DNA of 63,778 nt from NCBI GenBank assembly GCA_019828545.1, contig JACVRA010000235.1, positions 1 to 63,778 on the forward strand. Reading direction: 5' to 3'. The DNA is from Paracamarosporium sp. OC-R06-R3 (lineage: Eukaryota; Ascomycota; Dothideomycetes; Pleosporales; Didymosphaeriaceae). This document shows, in pieces, positions 12,901 to 24,341 of this stretch. The position numbers and the translations under genes were made by a program. The stretch's first letter is position 1. Each line of letters opens with the position of its first letter. Under the pieces are notes generated by a model. That model ran no database searches and had not been told where the DNA came from. It saw only the letters and a program-made list of their open reading frames with translations.

Positions 12901-14005
12901 ATGTCTTCTAAAAAGATCCTCGCTGTCTTTGGTGCAACAGGCTACCAGGTTTGCAAACCCTGACACTCCATCTACGTCTCCCTAACTCACATCCTAGGGC
13001 GGCGCCATCATATCCCACTTCTCCGCCCTTCCCACCTCACCCTACCATATCCGCGCCCTAACCCGCAACCCCAACTCATCAGCAGCCCAAAAGCTCACCG
13101 CATCTGGCGTCGAAGTCTTCCGCGCCGACCTCGATGACGCACCCTCTCTCGTCGCCGCATTGACAAACGTCCACGCCGTCTTCCTCATAACCGATTTTTT
13201 CTCCTGCCCAGACGCAGGCGCCGAGCACGAAATCGCACAGGCTAAAGGCGTGCTAGACATCCTCGCCACATCGCCCACCCTCGAGCACCTGATCTACTCC
13301 TCTTTACCGAGTATCCGCGAAGTAAGTGGGGGAAAATACACAGCCGTTGTACACTTCGATGGGAAAGCAGAGGTAGTCCATTGGGTCGAAGAAACGCACA
13401 AAGAGCTATGGGCGAAGACGACGGTGCTGTGGGTCGGCACGTATATGCAGTTGTGGAAGCAGTTCCGGGATGTATTTGCGCCCCAGAAAATCGTGTCAGA
13501 CGAGGGGAAAGAAATCTGGGTTCAGAGTTTGACATTTTATCCTGAGACGGTGCTGCCACTGGCGGATGTGAGGGATGTTGGGAGGGCAGTACGTGCTATT
13601 TTGGATGATTTTGAGAGGCTGGCGGGTGGTCGGACGGTGTCTCTTGTTGCGCCCGAGTTGCTTTCTATCAAGGAGCAGCTAGGAATTTGGGCAGGAGTTG
13701 TTAGGAGGGATGCTGTGTTTCGGCATGTGAGTGAGGAGGAGAGTTGGAAGAAGATTGAGGAGTTGGGATTTCCGGAGTTCCTGGCAAAGGATGTGTTTGA
13801 GACGAGTCTTGCCTTTCGGGACTGTGCGGGGAAATTGTTGCACCAGAATGGCGTGGTTCAGGTGAATGAGGTGAGACTATCCTAACTTGATCGAACGTAG
13901 AATGGCTGGGCTGACTATTTGTAGATATTACCGGCCGGTGAAAGGTTGTCATCTTGGAGGGAGTACGTTGAAGCGGAAGACTGGAGCGTGTTTTTGGAGG
14001 GTTGA
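12901..14005 (+). CDS. NmrA-like NAD(P)-binding protein, three exons
   Basis: Atypical short-chain dehydrogenase-like protein of about 333 residues in the NmrA/HSCARG group. Members bind NAD(P) and often act as redox sensors or isoflavone-reductase-like enzymes. Exons: 12901-12948, 12998-13870 and 13925-14005. Introns of 49 and 54 nt are both in phase 0. The nucleotide-binding motif GATGYQGG spans residues 11-18 and is itself split by intron 1 after GATGYQ. YHIRALTRNP is the family's conserved second strand. The third exon is short but convincing, because it adds SWREYVEAEDWSVFLEG, the usual Trp/Tyr-rich NmrA ending. Reading through intron 2 instead would end early, at 13885. Substrate unknown. 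Confidence 0.88.
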
Positions 14006-14144
14006 CTGGCAGGCTGGTAGGAGAAGTAGGGTATTTGTAAAGCCGTACTATGTTCAAATAACGCATCCTGCATCGAGCTGCTGGTAATGAACAGCATGAT
14101 GCGCAGTGACGGTACGAGATTGTTAAGATCGAATTGTGGTGTGC

Positions 14145-15644
14145 TTATCTATAATAGCCAGAAAGGCGGTGCTCGCGGATATCTCTAGATGAGGGCTCAC
14201 GGACCACAACCTTATACCTCTTCGCGTTGTGACGCTGGAGAGCAATATCCTGTTCGTGAAGAGTGCCGCGCTTACCGTGGGTTTCAACAGTGAGCACGCT
14301 GGCCTTCGATTGGGAAGGTGGGGAAGGCCAGTCAACGATCTCGCCAGATCTCGGTCGCGATTTCTGCTTGGGTTTGGCCTCCTGATCGACCTTGACGGAG
14401 CGCGGGTATCGAGACGACATTTTAGTAGGACTGAGGGCAATCGTCGTGTTAATAAGTTGTATCCGGCGGAATTTTTGTACGTCCATTGACGCATCATCTT
14501 CTTCATGTTTCGTCTTGTGCGGTGGCTTCGCTAGTCCGTTGACCAACTGCTCTGCCCCATCTTGAGAGTTGTGTTCGATTATTTCTTCGATCCGACGAAA
14601 AATGGTACCACAGACGTTGCTATGCAAGTGAGAAGTGATGAATACCTATCAAAGCATGCTTTTAACTCACCACGTGATCTCTCTCCCCGCTGACTCCTGG
14701 TGATTCGCACCACATCTCGGACATGAAGATTTAACGTCTGTTTGTCGTTGCTTGAATACCATGCTCATCGCAACTCTTTGCCCTGGATAAAAGCAGATAT
14801 CCCATGGTGCTGCGAGATCGATTGCATGTTGCGTTCCTAACTCCTCAATAGCAAACTCTCCACGGTCGATCATTGCTGGGCCGCAGCCTGACTCTTTGAG
14901 GTTGACCTTTAAAACAGCTAATAAGGCCTCCGGTGATCTAACAAATTCCAAATGAAACGGACTCTCTTTATTGAATGGATCGATAAAATATACTGGTTGT
15001 TGGCGCTGAATCTGTCCTGGAATACGGAGGATGAATAGCTGAATATCGTGCACGATTTGGAAGATACGCACGTTAGTATAGACTATTTGAGCGCTTGTTT
15101 CAAGCAACGCTTTGCCCTGTTGAACACTCTGAGCGACATTGTCAGAGATTGTACCGAGTAAGCCCATTGCCCGAGACGAGATATCCTGTATACGTGTTTG
15201 CATTGTCGTTGTTCCCATTTGCAAGGTCAATAGCAAAATTGTAATGCTGCTTGTATGGCCCCTGATTTCTGCTCGAAACTTTTCCAAATCATCCTTCTTA
15301 CAGATAGCCCACTTCACCTTTATCCACGCATCTTTTATCTTCGAGTCCGTTCCGCCTTGCTGTAGATGAGGCTGTTCCTTCTGTATCTTCCCATAGAACG
15401 AGTCAATCGTCTGCTGGCACTGCAACGCGACTTGCTGTAGGGCGACCTGATCAGAAGTACGATAGATATCAGGGTCGAGGCGCTTAACATGTATAAGCGC
15501 CGATTCTAGTGCGTAGAGCTCATTGATCAGTGAGCGGAATGAGGAGCTCGCGTATGAAGATTCGCGAAGGGCATCGATCACAGTACCAATAAGCTTGAGT
15601 ACTGCGAGGAAGTCGCCAACAGAAAAACCGAAACCGACGGGCAT
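14145..15644 (-). CDS. Fungal ubiquitin-like-domain (ULD) protein with STAND-type N-terminus and rebuilt zinc ribbon
   Basis: Predicted protein of about 482 residues. Exon 1 is 15644-14671 and exon 2 is 14619-14145; the 51-nt intron 14620-14670 has donor GTGAGT. The N-terminus FGFSVGDFLAVLKLI resembles the N-terminal helical domain found in front of many fungal NACHT/STAND proteins. Around residues 217-265 the sequence PVYFIDPF...FHLEFVRSPEALLAVLK fits the fungal ubiquitin-like domain. Splicing joins CPRCG from exon 1 to CNVCG of exon 2, giving a CxxC...CxxC zinc ribbon followed by FRRIIE-like sequence. That arrangement is the usual end of this family and strongly supports the intron. The C-terminal 130 residues are basic and low complexity. 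No ATPase or effector domain is present. The function is unknown; by neighbouring-domain logic it may relate to NLR-type signalling, but that is speculation. Confidence 0.82.
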
Positions 15645-16163
15645 CACGTCCCAGAACTAGTAGATGGGTCGTGCGAGTTTGTTGCGTCTATGTGGTCTCG
15701 TTTTGATGAAGTGGTCAGCATGGCGCTGCCATTGCTGCCTAAGCATTTCGGGCAGTAGCATGGTGCAGGAAGGCTGAACATCTGCCCAGGAGCTTGGCGT
15801 ATCACGTGCATTCAGAGTCCACGTAACAGCAAAAACAAACTGCTATCAAGAATACGTCTGGCAATGATGACAAAGGGAGACAACAGTGGTCGCGTGTTGA
15901 ACATGCTAGTCTACCCCACACGCGACTTGTCCATGGAGTCGTTCCGAGGCGATCCCCACAATTACCCTCGATACGAGGCACTCCTACCCGTCACGGGCAA
16001 TAGCGCCAATAGACCATCCACGCTCAGGAACGAAGCAATATTTCATATTCTTTCCTCACACTGCCATCTGTGTTCTATAACAGCATCCGCGACCGTGATA
16101 TTTTGAAGAAAGTTACCTACCTAAGGCGTGAAACCATCAGCATCGATAGCTCAATCTACTATC
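15645..16163. promoter_or_regulatory. Divergent upstream region between the ULD protein and the SDR
   Basis: A 519-bp spacer with start codons on both sides facing outward. An 80-codon open frame at 15864-16106 (+) has no recognisable features and I do not call it. No distinctive binding motif seen. Confidence 0.4.
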
Positions 16164-17153
16164 ATGAGTAATACGAAAAACATTCTTATCACCGGCGGAG
16201 CCGGCTTTCTGGGGCCCATGCTGGCTGCGAAGCTGCTCCAAGATACTTCTTATGGAGTCGTCCTTACCGACCTGCGAACGCCTCCTCAGCCAGCCGGCAT
16301 CACCGACACAACCAATCTCGAACTCGTTGCAGCGGATTTGACCACCTCTGCGGACATCGAACGGCTTACCTCGATGCGCCCAGAATGGCACGCAGTCTTC
16401 ATCTTCCACGGCATCATGTCAGTAGGCTGCGAGGAAAACCCAGCCCTATCAACAAAAGTCAACCTCGAGGCCACACAAGCGCTCTTGAAAGCTATTTCCT
16501 CACTCCCACACAAACCTCGCATCTTGTATGCCTCAACGCAAGCCGTATATGGCCCTCCCTATACGTCCAACGGCCCCATCACAGACGACACACCCGCCAC
16601 ACCAGTAGGCGTCTACGGTACGCACAAGCTCATCATGGAAGCCCACATCAACGACCTCAATCGCCGCGGCCTCATTGATGCCTTTAGTGTCCGCCTCCCC
16701 ACCGTGACCGTCCGCCCTGGTGCACCCAGCAGATCTGCAGCCGCCTTCCTCAGCGGCATGGTTCGCGAGCCTATGGCGGGACTCGAGTGCATCATCCCCA
16801 TCGATGACCGCGCCGCGCGCCAGGTCATATGCAGTCCGCGCGTTATGATTGAGAACTTTGTACGCGTCATGAACGCTCCAAATAATGCCATGCCGGCGCA
16901 TATCCGCGCCGTCTATATGCCTGGTATTTCTGTTACGCTGGGCGACATGTACGATGCTTTTGTTGAGGTGTGTGGGAAGGAAAAGCTAGGATTGTTGAAG
17001 ACGGAGCGTGATGCAGAGGCAGAAAGGTTGCTGAATAGTTGGCCTCAGACGGGAGATTTTGGGAACGCGAAGAGGTTGGGGTTGCTGTTCGATGAGAATT
17101 GCACGCAGGTTTTCAGGGAGTATGTTGATGGGCTTCATGGATCGAAGTCATGA
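16164..17153 (+). CDS. NAD-dependent epimerase/dehydratase (extended SDR, DenD-like)
   Basis: Single-exon extended short-chain dehydrogenase/reductase of about 329 residues. The ATG at 16164 is the first in frame and precedes the Rossmann motif TGGAGFLG at residues 10-17. The catalytic pair appears as YGTHK (tyrosine about residue 151, lysine 155), with the active-site serine in STQAVYG. The segments VRLPTVTVRPG and SAAAFLSGMVREP are typical of the D-erythronate dehydrogenase-like branch, which oxidises four-carbon sugar acids. The exact substrate is an inference from resemblance only. No pathway partner is next door. Confidence 0.88.
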   Translation: MSNTKNILITGGAGFLGPMLAAKLLQDTSYGVVLTDLRTPPQPAGITDTTNLELVAADLTTSADIERLTSMRPEWHAVFIFHGIMSVGCEENPALSTKVNLEATQALLKAISSLPHKPRILYASTQAVYGPPYTSNGPITDDTPATPVGVYGTHKLIMEAHINDLNRRGLIDAFSVRLPTVTVRPGAPSRSAAAFLSGMVREPMAGLECIIPIDDRAARQVICSPRVMIENFVRVMNAPNNAMPAHIRAVYMPGISVTLGDMYDAFVEVCGKEKLGLLKTERDAEAERLLNSWPQTGDFGNAKRLGLLFDENCTQVFREYVDGLHGSKS

Positions 17154-17375
17154 TCGAATAAGGATAACGGATTTGATTCGATTTCTAGAACACTTGATTT
17201 CTCGCGAAATTAAGCTTATTTGACCAACGAATGAAGAGGTAAATTCGTGTTATTTAAGACTCCTAGATACTATGCATGCAAGCCACGCTATGCCACCTCA
17301 CTTCCGCCAGTAGCTGCATATCTGCTCGAACGCTTCTAAATTTGGACATGGTCATAATAGCGATTACCGATGCTC

Positions 17376-19100
17376 CTACAAGTCCGCCTCATCCATATTC
17401 CGAACAAACTCATAGACCCACTTCGTTACGTCTCTGTGCGCCTTCCCACCTATCCTCTCATCCACCGTATGAATCCTACCCAAGCCTTCTTGCTCCCTAT
17501 CCCAACCCATGCTGTATCGGAATATATGCTCACTGAGTCCCCAGTAATATCGGGTATCGGTGTTCCCTGTCATAACACCTGGCGCAACAAATAATTTCTC
17601 CCCATACAATGCTCTCGTTGTACCCGAAAGGATGCTGAAAGGTGTCCCTGGACCAGTGGGTGTAACAGGCGCAGGTTCTAGCGGAGCCGAATGGGTTGTT
17701 AGGGTAATGGAAGAAGGCGTCTCGGTCACATTGTTGAACGCGTTGAGTGTGAGGTTGTGTTTCCGAGCGACTGGGGTGAATAGCTGGGCGACATGGAAGA
17801 GGACATCGTCGCTGGAAGACCCAATATTTATACGGTGGTTGATGGTAAACGATGTATGCTCTGGCAACGCGTTCGTTTTGACGCCACCAGAGATGAGATC
17901 CACGGCTTGGGAGGTAGTAAAGAGGTATTTGATGTCTAGTCCAGCTTTTGCTGCTTCGAGTGCTAATTCATCCTTGTGGCCTTTCTTCGCGCAAGTGGAT
18001 TTCTGTGAGCGTTTCTTCAGGAGGTGCTTTAGCGTCTTGGGGAACTCTGGCCCGTGCTCAGCACCGCAGTACAGCAATGAGAGATAGGGGTTCGATTCAT
18101 CAAGAACAGGCTCGTAGGGATTCGCTTCAATGAGGGAGATGAGTTCGGCAGCGACACCAATCCCGTTGTGTGCTGGCGGGATAGAAGAATGGCCGCCTGG
18201 CATGCGAACCGTGACAATGACATCCACATAGCCCTTTTCGCCCACTCCAGGAACAGCCCAGTTCACACCCCAGCTCTCCAGATTTGCCGCTCCCTCATCA
18301 ACGATTATGGCAGCACCATGGTGTCCATATCTCTTTACTAGGACCTCCCCTAGATGCCCTGCGCCTTCGTATCCTGAGATCTCTTCATCGAAGCCGAAGC
18401 TCAAAACAAGGGTTCGCTTAGGTTGGAAGCCAGCATGAACAAGTGCCTCTATAGCTTCCAGAATGCCGAGCAGTTGGTTCTTGCAATCGCTTGCACCGCG
18501 GCCCCAAACAAATTTGCCGTCCCAGTGTCCGCTAAAGGGCGGATGCGTCCACTGGTTAATAGTGCTATCAGGTACAGGCACAACATCCTGATGTGCCATT
18601 AAGACCGTCGGCTTCAACTCAGCCTCTGTGCCCTTCCACGTGAACAGCAGACCGTGCGTGTTTACTTTCTCCACGTCCAGCGTCTTGTAGATTGCAGGGA
18701 AGCTTTCCTCAAGATAATTTCCAAAAGAATGGAAGATGTCCCAGCGAGGATCGATGCCCACATCGCCCATATCGTCATAGCTTTGTGTGGGGATCTGCAC
18801 CGCGCCCGAGAGCCGCTCGATGGACTTGTTGAAGAACGTCTCGGAATTGAGGTAATCCCACATATCATCCAACTCTTTCGTGCTCTTAGAAGGAACCAAT
18901 GGAGATACCTGGGGGCATTTGGGCTCGGATGAGATGGGGGCGCTTGACGACCATTGGCGGCTCATGAGCTCACTGACGTAATTGTGGGAGAAGAAAGATG
19001 CTGCTCCAATAAGAAGGAGACTGTATGCCAAGGGCTTACGAATAGATACATTGTGAGCTTGTCTACGCTCCAATGGAGCTTGTTCTGCCCAGGTTTTCAT
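17376..19100 (-). CDS. CPS1: M20 metallopeptidase, vacuolar carboxypeptidase S-like
   Basis: Single exon, about 574 residues. The start is the ATG at 19100; further upstream only a non-ATG codon extends the frame. A single hydrophobic segment near residues 23-40, followed by the lumenal domain, gives the type II anchor expected of yeast CPS1 in the vacuole. The di-zinc site is visible: VLMAHQDVVPV (His and Asp), WGRGASDCKNQ (bridging Asp), DEEISGYEG (catalytic and metal Glu) and the C-terminal GLSEHIFRYSM histidine. The family releases C-terminal residues from small peptides, mainly those ending Gly-X or hydrophobic residues, for nitrogen recycling. The symbol is given by family resemblance. 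It is tail-to-tail with the SDR upstream. Confidence 0.92.
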   Translation of the reverse strand: MKTWAEQAPLERRQAHNVSIRKPLAYSLLLIGAASFFSHNYVSELMSRQWSSSAPISSEPKCPQVSPLVPSKSTKELDDMWDYLNSETFFNKSIERLSGAVQIPTQSYDDMGDVGIDPRWDIFHSFGNYLEESFPAIYKTLDVEKVNTHGLLFTWKGTEAELKPTVLMAHQDVVPVPDSTINQWTHPPFSGHWDGKFVWGRGASDCKNQLLGILEAIEALVHAGFQPKRTLVLSFGFDEEISGYEGAGHLGEVLVKRYGHHGAAIIVDEGAANLESWGVNWAVPGVGEKGYVDVIVTVRMPGGHSSIPPAHNGIGVAAELISLIEANPYEPVLDESNPYLSLLYCGAEHGPEFPKTLKHLLKKRSQKSTCAKKGHKDELALEAAKAGLDIKYLFTTSQAVDLISGGVKTNALPEHTSFTINHRINIGSSSDDVLFHVAQLFTPVARKHNLTLNAFNNVTETPSSITLTTHSAPLEPAPVTPTGPGTPFSILSGTTRALYGEKLFVAPGVMTGNTDTRYYWGLSEHIFRYSMGWDREQEGLGRIHTVDERIGGKAHRDVTKWVYEFVRNMDEADL

Positions 19101-19367
19101 CTTGGTGCTGGACGATGTGAGATGGAGGAGTGTGGGCGGTGAGAAGTCGGGCAATGTTCCAGTCAGTGAGGATAAAACTAGTCTACATTAGGAAGGTACT
19201 GAAGGTTATCAAACAATCCCGACATATGAAGATCTTTCCGAATTAGATGATTTTGAGCATTGCGAATCAGAATTATCGTGCATTATTAGGTATAAGCAAA
19301 ATGTAGTCAAGTAGGTCGTCTATGCTGCCCTCTCTTGCCACAATGCTGAAGTATCGTATCCACGACT

Positions 19368-21321
19368 TCATTTTGCACAAAGAATCGACTTCTTAAACCA
19401 ATTACGATGCTGCGCTTCTTTCTCAACATCGTGCTGAGATGCCGCATAGGCATCGTTGACAAACTTGGGCCATGTGTTTGTCAGCACTAAATACTTGATC
19501 TCCTTCTCGGCGGCATCGAAAACGGTCTCTTTGAAAGCGTCGGGGATCGGAAACTCTGTCAGAACTTCTTCATAGCCAGGTTTGGTCATGTGTGCTACTG
19601 AGTTAAGTTTTGCACGACCCAAACTGTCCAGGTTGACGCCTGACCTTAGTTCAACAGTCGAATCAGAGTCCGGAGTTGTGTCATCGAACGGTGTAGGCGA
19701 GTAACTAGATGCGATTGACCTTTTGCGAAAGATAAGACTGGCAGCATCTTCAAAGAGGTCGCGCAGTACGGTCATGGTTGTGTGTGAAATATTGATAGGA
19801 AACTCGGAGAAGTTGGGTGAGACAAAGTGCGCGTATATGGAGACAGCGGCAATAAATTGTTGGCGGCGATGTTGGGTAGTTGATGTTGCTAGGTGTAGCC
19901 ATGAGCGTCGCCAGTCTGCAAGATGAGTAAGAAAGCTGACGTTTTCGCCAGAGAAATCCCTTAATGCAGCGAATTGTAGTAAAGGGGCGGGGTTCGTGCG
20001 TAAAGCGTTTTCGAGGCCGGCCATGGTATATAGGTCGGACCGCTGCGAGTCAATGGAAGTTTTTCTCGTGAGGTGCACTTCTTTGATGGTGAAGGACTTG
20101 TTCGAACTTGCTCCATCCTTAGTCGTCCATCCTGAGAAAGCTGAACTGGTTGGTGAAGAGACGTCTTGCCGCTTCTCCCAAGCTGCGATTGCGTCTAAAG
20201 TTTCCTGGCGCAACTTGTGAGTTTTGAAAACCTCTACAATAGGAAACCCTATTGTAACGACCTGCATGGCGAAGATAGAAGCAGAGAACCACATAGGTGG
20301 TAGGAAATAAGCATTGACTGTCGCCATCTCAGGCACGTAGAGGCCCGCGAGCCACAATGGCGACGCAGGAAGGCTATACGACCAGTCAGCAATTACAATG
20401 GCTAGTGTTTACTTCGGAAATTGATGCTTACCCAACGATACAGCAGCATATGGTCTGCAGCCGCCAACCATGAACGTCATATACACCTCGAGATTTCCAC
20501 AACATGTACGGTGCATATATCTACCATCGCATGTTGTTAGCCAATCTCTGGGATTACTGCATTGAGAAATTCTTACCCAAGCCCAGAAAAACTGCCACAC
20601 GATAGACAGCCACCACTCCCATCCCTTCGAACATTCCATTCCTACCAACTCAGGAGCTGAAGGCCTCGTCTCCCAGTCCCAGAGCCCGTAGCCAGGATGG
20701 AATTTTTTCGAACCGAAGAAAACAAGGATGGTCAAAACAAGCTACGCAATCAGCAAAATACGATAGTTCAGCGAACAATCCATCTTACCTGCAGGGCAAG
20801 GCCGATACCAATGTACCACATCATACGATCGATCCTGTCAGCCCTTTCTAAGCCATGCCATATCCTGCGCCAGCGGCTGCTAGATAATCGCTCGGCTTCC
20901 TCCTCTTCCAGAGGCGGTTGGTTACTTAGTAGGCTGAGGCGCGTGAATTGCTTTTGTCGGCTCGCGATGTGCAGAAACTGGCTGTTGGCGGCATGGAAAA
21001 TGGCGAAACCAAACGGTAGCCAGATGCTATGACCGATCAGTATCCTTTGTTTAAAGCCATATCGAGAGACACATACCTCATCACCCAGAACATCGCTTGG
21101 CATGGAACCACCGCCATGATGACATATCCAATAACACAAACAACGCCGTATAGATGAAGCGGAATGATACCAATGAATAGTAAGTTAAGTCTTCGCATCC
21201 GGATACATGGCAGATTTCGATGACGAAAAAGAAAAGCCATGCCACAGACAAGAGCAATTGTCCAGGCTGTTGCGATTCCGATGTAAGCCCATCCAAGGGG
21301 AGTTACCACGACCTCGGCCAT
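19368..21321 (-). CDS. gprK: GPCR with C-terminal RGS domain (GprK-like), five exons
   Basis: Hybrid receptor of about 580 residues. Exons run 21321-21077, 21026-20789, 20741-20577, 20520-20432 and 20373-19368. Introns are 50, 47, 56 and 58 nt, and the phases are consistent throughout. The N-terminal ~260 residues carry about seven hydrophobic segments, for example IATAWTIALVCGMAFLF, GVVCVIGYVIMAVV, IGIGLALQLVLTILVFF and WWLSIVWQFFWAW. Each intron removal rebuilds a membrane helix or its loop, which supports the model. From about residue 360 there is an RGS domain (FSGENVSFLTHLADWRRSW ... IKYLVLTNTWPKFVNDAY), which in the family accelerates GTP hydrolysis on G-alpha. The serine-rich linker before it could be phosphorylated. 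In Aspergillus this class is named GprK; the ligand is unknown. The start is the first ATG in frame. Confidence 0.9.
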
Positions 21322-22333
21322 CTTGACGCAGGTTTCCGGGTATTGAGGATGGGCGCGAGGCAATGCTGGTGTCGCTGATGCGGGAGCGCGACCCTTTTGA
21401 CCTGTGAAGATCGACAACTCAGCTCCACAATCAACTCAAGATTCACGTGGCTGACGTGGGGTGGGCGAAGTCCCCCGTAGGCAGGGGTAAATGATCATGC
21501 ACGAATGGCTAGTGTTGGAAGTCCCAATGCGCAAAACCCGTGCAAACATCTCCTGCCGTCTCAGGCATGGTGATGTAATGACACTTGTTTGTTGGCCGGC
21601 GAATTAGGCTATCGTCCTTGCACCTTTGTGAAAAAGCTTTGAAGATTTCGGATGCCTTGGCCAATCGTTCATGGTGGACTTTCGGGCCGTTCAAGTGGAT
21701 AGAGGTCTTCGAGTGGCTAGCGCAACCTTTCCCCCTCTTTTCTTTTGGGTCCCGCATACCAAAACAACGTTAGGTGTCAAAGTTTGAATGGCATGGCATT
21801 GTCGATCCGTATTTTGAGCGCCACAAGCCCCATCGCAAGATATGACCGCTATTTGGTGTGTTCACCAAGCGTCAGAGATTCCAGGACGTGCGTGAGATTC
21901 CGGATGATCTGGTGCACGAACCGTTCTGCTTCATTGGAAAATATAGCGCCAGGTCTTCTAAAAATGCAATGATAGAATAGTTGGACCTGTTCTCTGGTTC
22001 AGGGTTCAAACGTTGAGTGCTGCGCTATACAGCGTCGGCGAATTCTTTGGCACAAAATTTGCTGCGTTGGGTTCCTGGCGATCCCTCCCGCGTCAACGAA
22101 CAGCACGCCGGAGTGTTATTACTCGTTGAGCGAACATATACAGCTAGTCGCATCTTTGATTCGTCAGGACCACGGCCGAACTGCATGTGCTTGCGCAGAT
22201 CGATTTGCGACAGACCCACCTATCGATCGGCTTCCACGCGGCCGGGGCGACGAGATTCGCGAGAGGTCCCACGGCGAGGTTTATGACTCGTTGGAAAGTT
22301 TCGTCGATTCTTATTGTGAGTTGGTCTTGTCCC
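21322..22333. other. Intergenic region, no gene recognised
   Basis: About 1 kb upstream of the RGS receptor and downstream of the rhodopsin-domain gene. Short open frames at 21585-21773, 21745-21972 and 22017-22286 (+) have no family motifs and no supporting splice structure. Likely promoter plus untranslated sequence of the neighbours. Confidence 0.5.
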
Positions 22334-23467
22334 TTAAGTGGTCGACAACATGGGCAGATCTGACAGCGAACTATCTTGTGGCCCGGGTGGCTTGGCGCTA
22401 TCCGCGTCGTCTCCGCCTCCGCCAGCCGCTGTCGGACGGCGCACCGTTGTTAGGTGCATTGACCGAATTGCTTTTTTTCGCTCCCTGTCCGCCAAATAAT
22501 CTAAGAACACGATTCGATGGCCAGAAATGCCGACCATAACCAGTGCCACAGTCGCTTCAATGACCAGTAAGAATGTTACCGAGACATATCGGATGCGATC
22601 GGATGAGGTGTCGTACTGGAGCGCTAGGCGAGTCACAGCTACCACAACATTAAAAACTGACAGACCCTTGAAAATAAAGTTGGCGATAGTGTAGGAGCGA
22701 ACAGTGTTGGCCATGCGGATGAGCAATACTGGTATCGAAATGACTAAAAACTTGTTAAACGGCGTGTATTCTCATTAGGACGGAATGCTGACCTAGTAAA
22801 TCGGTCGCAATATCAATGGCAGTTATGGCAATTTCCCATGGCCTGGTGTTGGAACCATCAATGTAGCGGCACCGCCCTGTACGAGTTAATTGTCTCGAAG
22901 GAGTTGGATCAAAATGTCGGAATATTACCTCGCGTTGGGCAAAGTACAATGGGTTGCACAATCGTGAATAAAAAACCGGCGCTACAAAGTCCAGTGGCGG
23001 CCCAGTAGTAGATGGTCAGAGCCTTGACGACGTACGCATACAGCGGCTTGTAAAACTTGAACTGGGCAAGATAACAAAATTTCACACAGTATATGACGAC
23101 CCATATCAGCTCTATGGCTGCCACGAGGCGGAATGAGGCGTTTGTGGGCTGGAACAATATGATACGATCTTTGTCGGTAACCGTATCGTCCATCCGATAT
23201 AGGATGTGGATAGCTGACTGCAGAAGCGAAGATCCAGCTAGCAGGAAGGGCATGGCAGCGACCAAAAAGTAATCATTGCCCATCAATTTCCTCTTGGTCG
23301 AAGTGCGCACTGCGAAACGCGATGCCAAGAAAAGGAGCGCGACACCGCACAACGTCCACATGGTTACCTTGAGACGGTCAACAGTCTTTCAGAGCCTGGG
23401 AAGTTTTGGAAATTACCGTGAAAACTTTCTCCGAAACAATCCACGGTACCTTGCCGGCGGACGACAT
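22334..23467 (-). CDS. Fungal rhodopsin-domain integral membrane protein, four exons
   Basis: Predicted seven-helix membrane protein of about 327 residues. It belongs to the fungal 'rhodopsin domain' family (SAT4/PTH11-neighbour group), whose roles are mostly unknown. Exons run 23467-23417, 23367-22929, 22876-22793 and 22743-22334, with introns of 49, 52 and 49 nt. Typical family words are SRFAVR...KLMGNDYFLVAAM after the first helix, WAATGLCSAGFLFTIVQPI in the middle, and RCRYIDGSNTRPWEIAITAIDIATDLL spanning exons 2-4. The C-terminal tail is Gly/Asp/Pro-rich and presumably cytosolic. The 17-codon first exon was chosen because its ATG at 23467 is in frame and ends at a good donor. It does not contain the retinal-binding features of opsins. 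Confidence 0.85.
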
Positions 23468-24341
23468 GACTGTATCCTGGAGCTGTGTTCTCTGGTGCTG
23501 CCTAGCCAGCTCATGACGGCGACGACATCGTCGTAACTCGGGTCCGTGGAGCCTAAAGAGTACACAGACTACAATGGGAAACTAGTTGAGATGGAAAATG
23601 CCCGCGTGATGATGAAGTCGCCGTCTATGAGGCTGTATGAGGCTCGCCGGGTGTCGATCAGATCTGCGGCCGGACACCAAAAGGTGGCCCGAGCGCTGCT
23701 TGGACTCAGGAGTAAAGATGGTGCATTTCCCATTAAGGTACTACTCGAAACCAGACCACTATTGCTTGGTGCAAGAAGCATTGAAAAGGGATGAAACTGG
23801 ATGAAAGGAGGTTGATCAAAGTGAAGGACGACTCCTACGAGCGTCAGCCTTAGCTCGCTGTTTCTATCCCGCTACAAATCAATGTTGCTCGCCAGGCACT
23901 ATAACTGTCTAATAACAGACGAACCATCTCTATATTTTGTTCATTTTCTTTGCCTTGTGTTCGAGTTTTGAAACTCGTGTTTTCTTCAGAGTTCTGTATA
24001 AGCAACGCTTAAGGTGGGACGCATCTGGAGCCACTCACTCACACATAGCTCGATATGATTCTCTATTTAAATATAGTCGTAGATGCTCTTCATGGCGTCT
24101 ATACGATATAGTATACGTATTATTTCTTGCTCTCTCTCAATTACACGTTTATAATTGATCTGAACAGATCAGCAGGTGAGAGCGCCATGAGTTTGGATGT
24201 TAGAGAGTAAATGAAGACCGGAGATAAATCAACGTGAGGTCAAACGAGTAGAGTAATAAGACCCAGCATCGTAAAAGCCCTTTAGGTATCTCCACCTTAG
24301 TTATCAACACTTCGCTTCACCACTCCCTACTCGGATCGACC
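23468..24341. other. Intergenic region
   Basis: 874 bp between two outward-facing start codons. An 82-codon frame at 23546-23794 (+) lacks motifs and I do not call it. The stretch 23920-24150 is AT-rich with TATA-like sequence, such as CTATATTTTG and TATACGATATAG. Confidence 0.45.
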
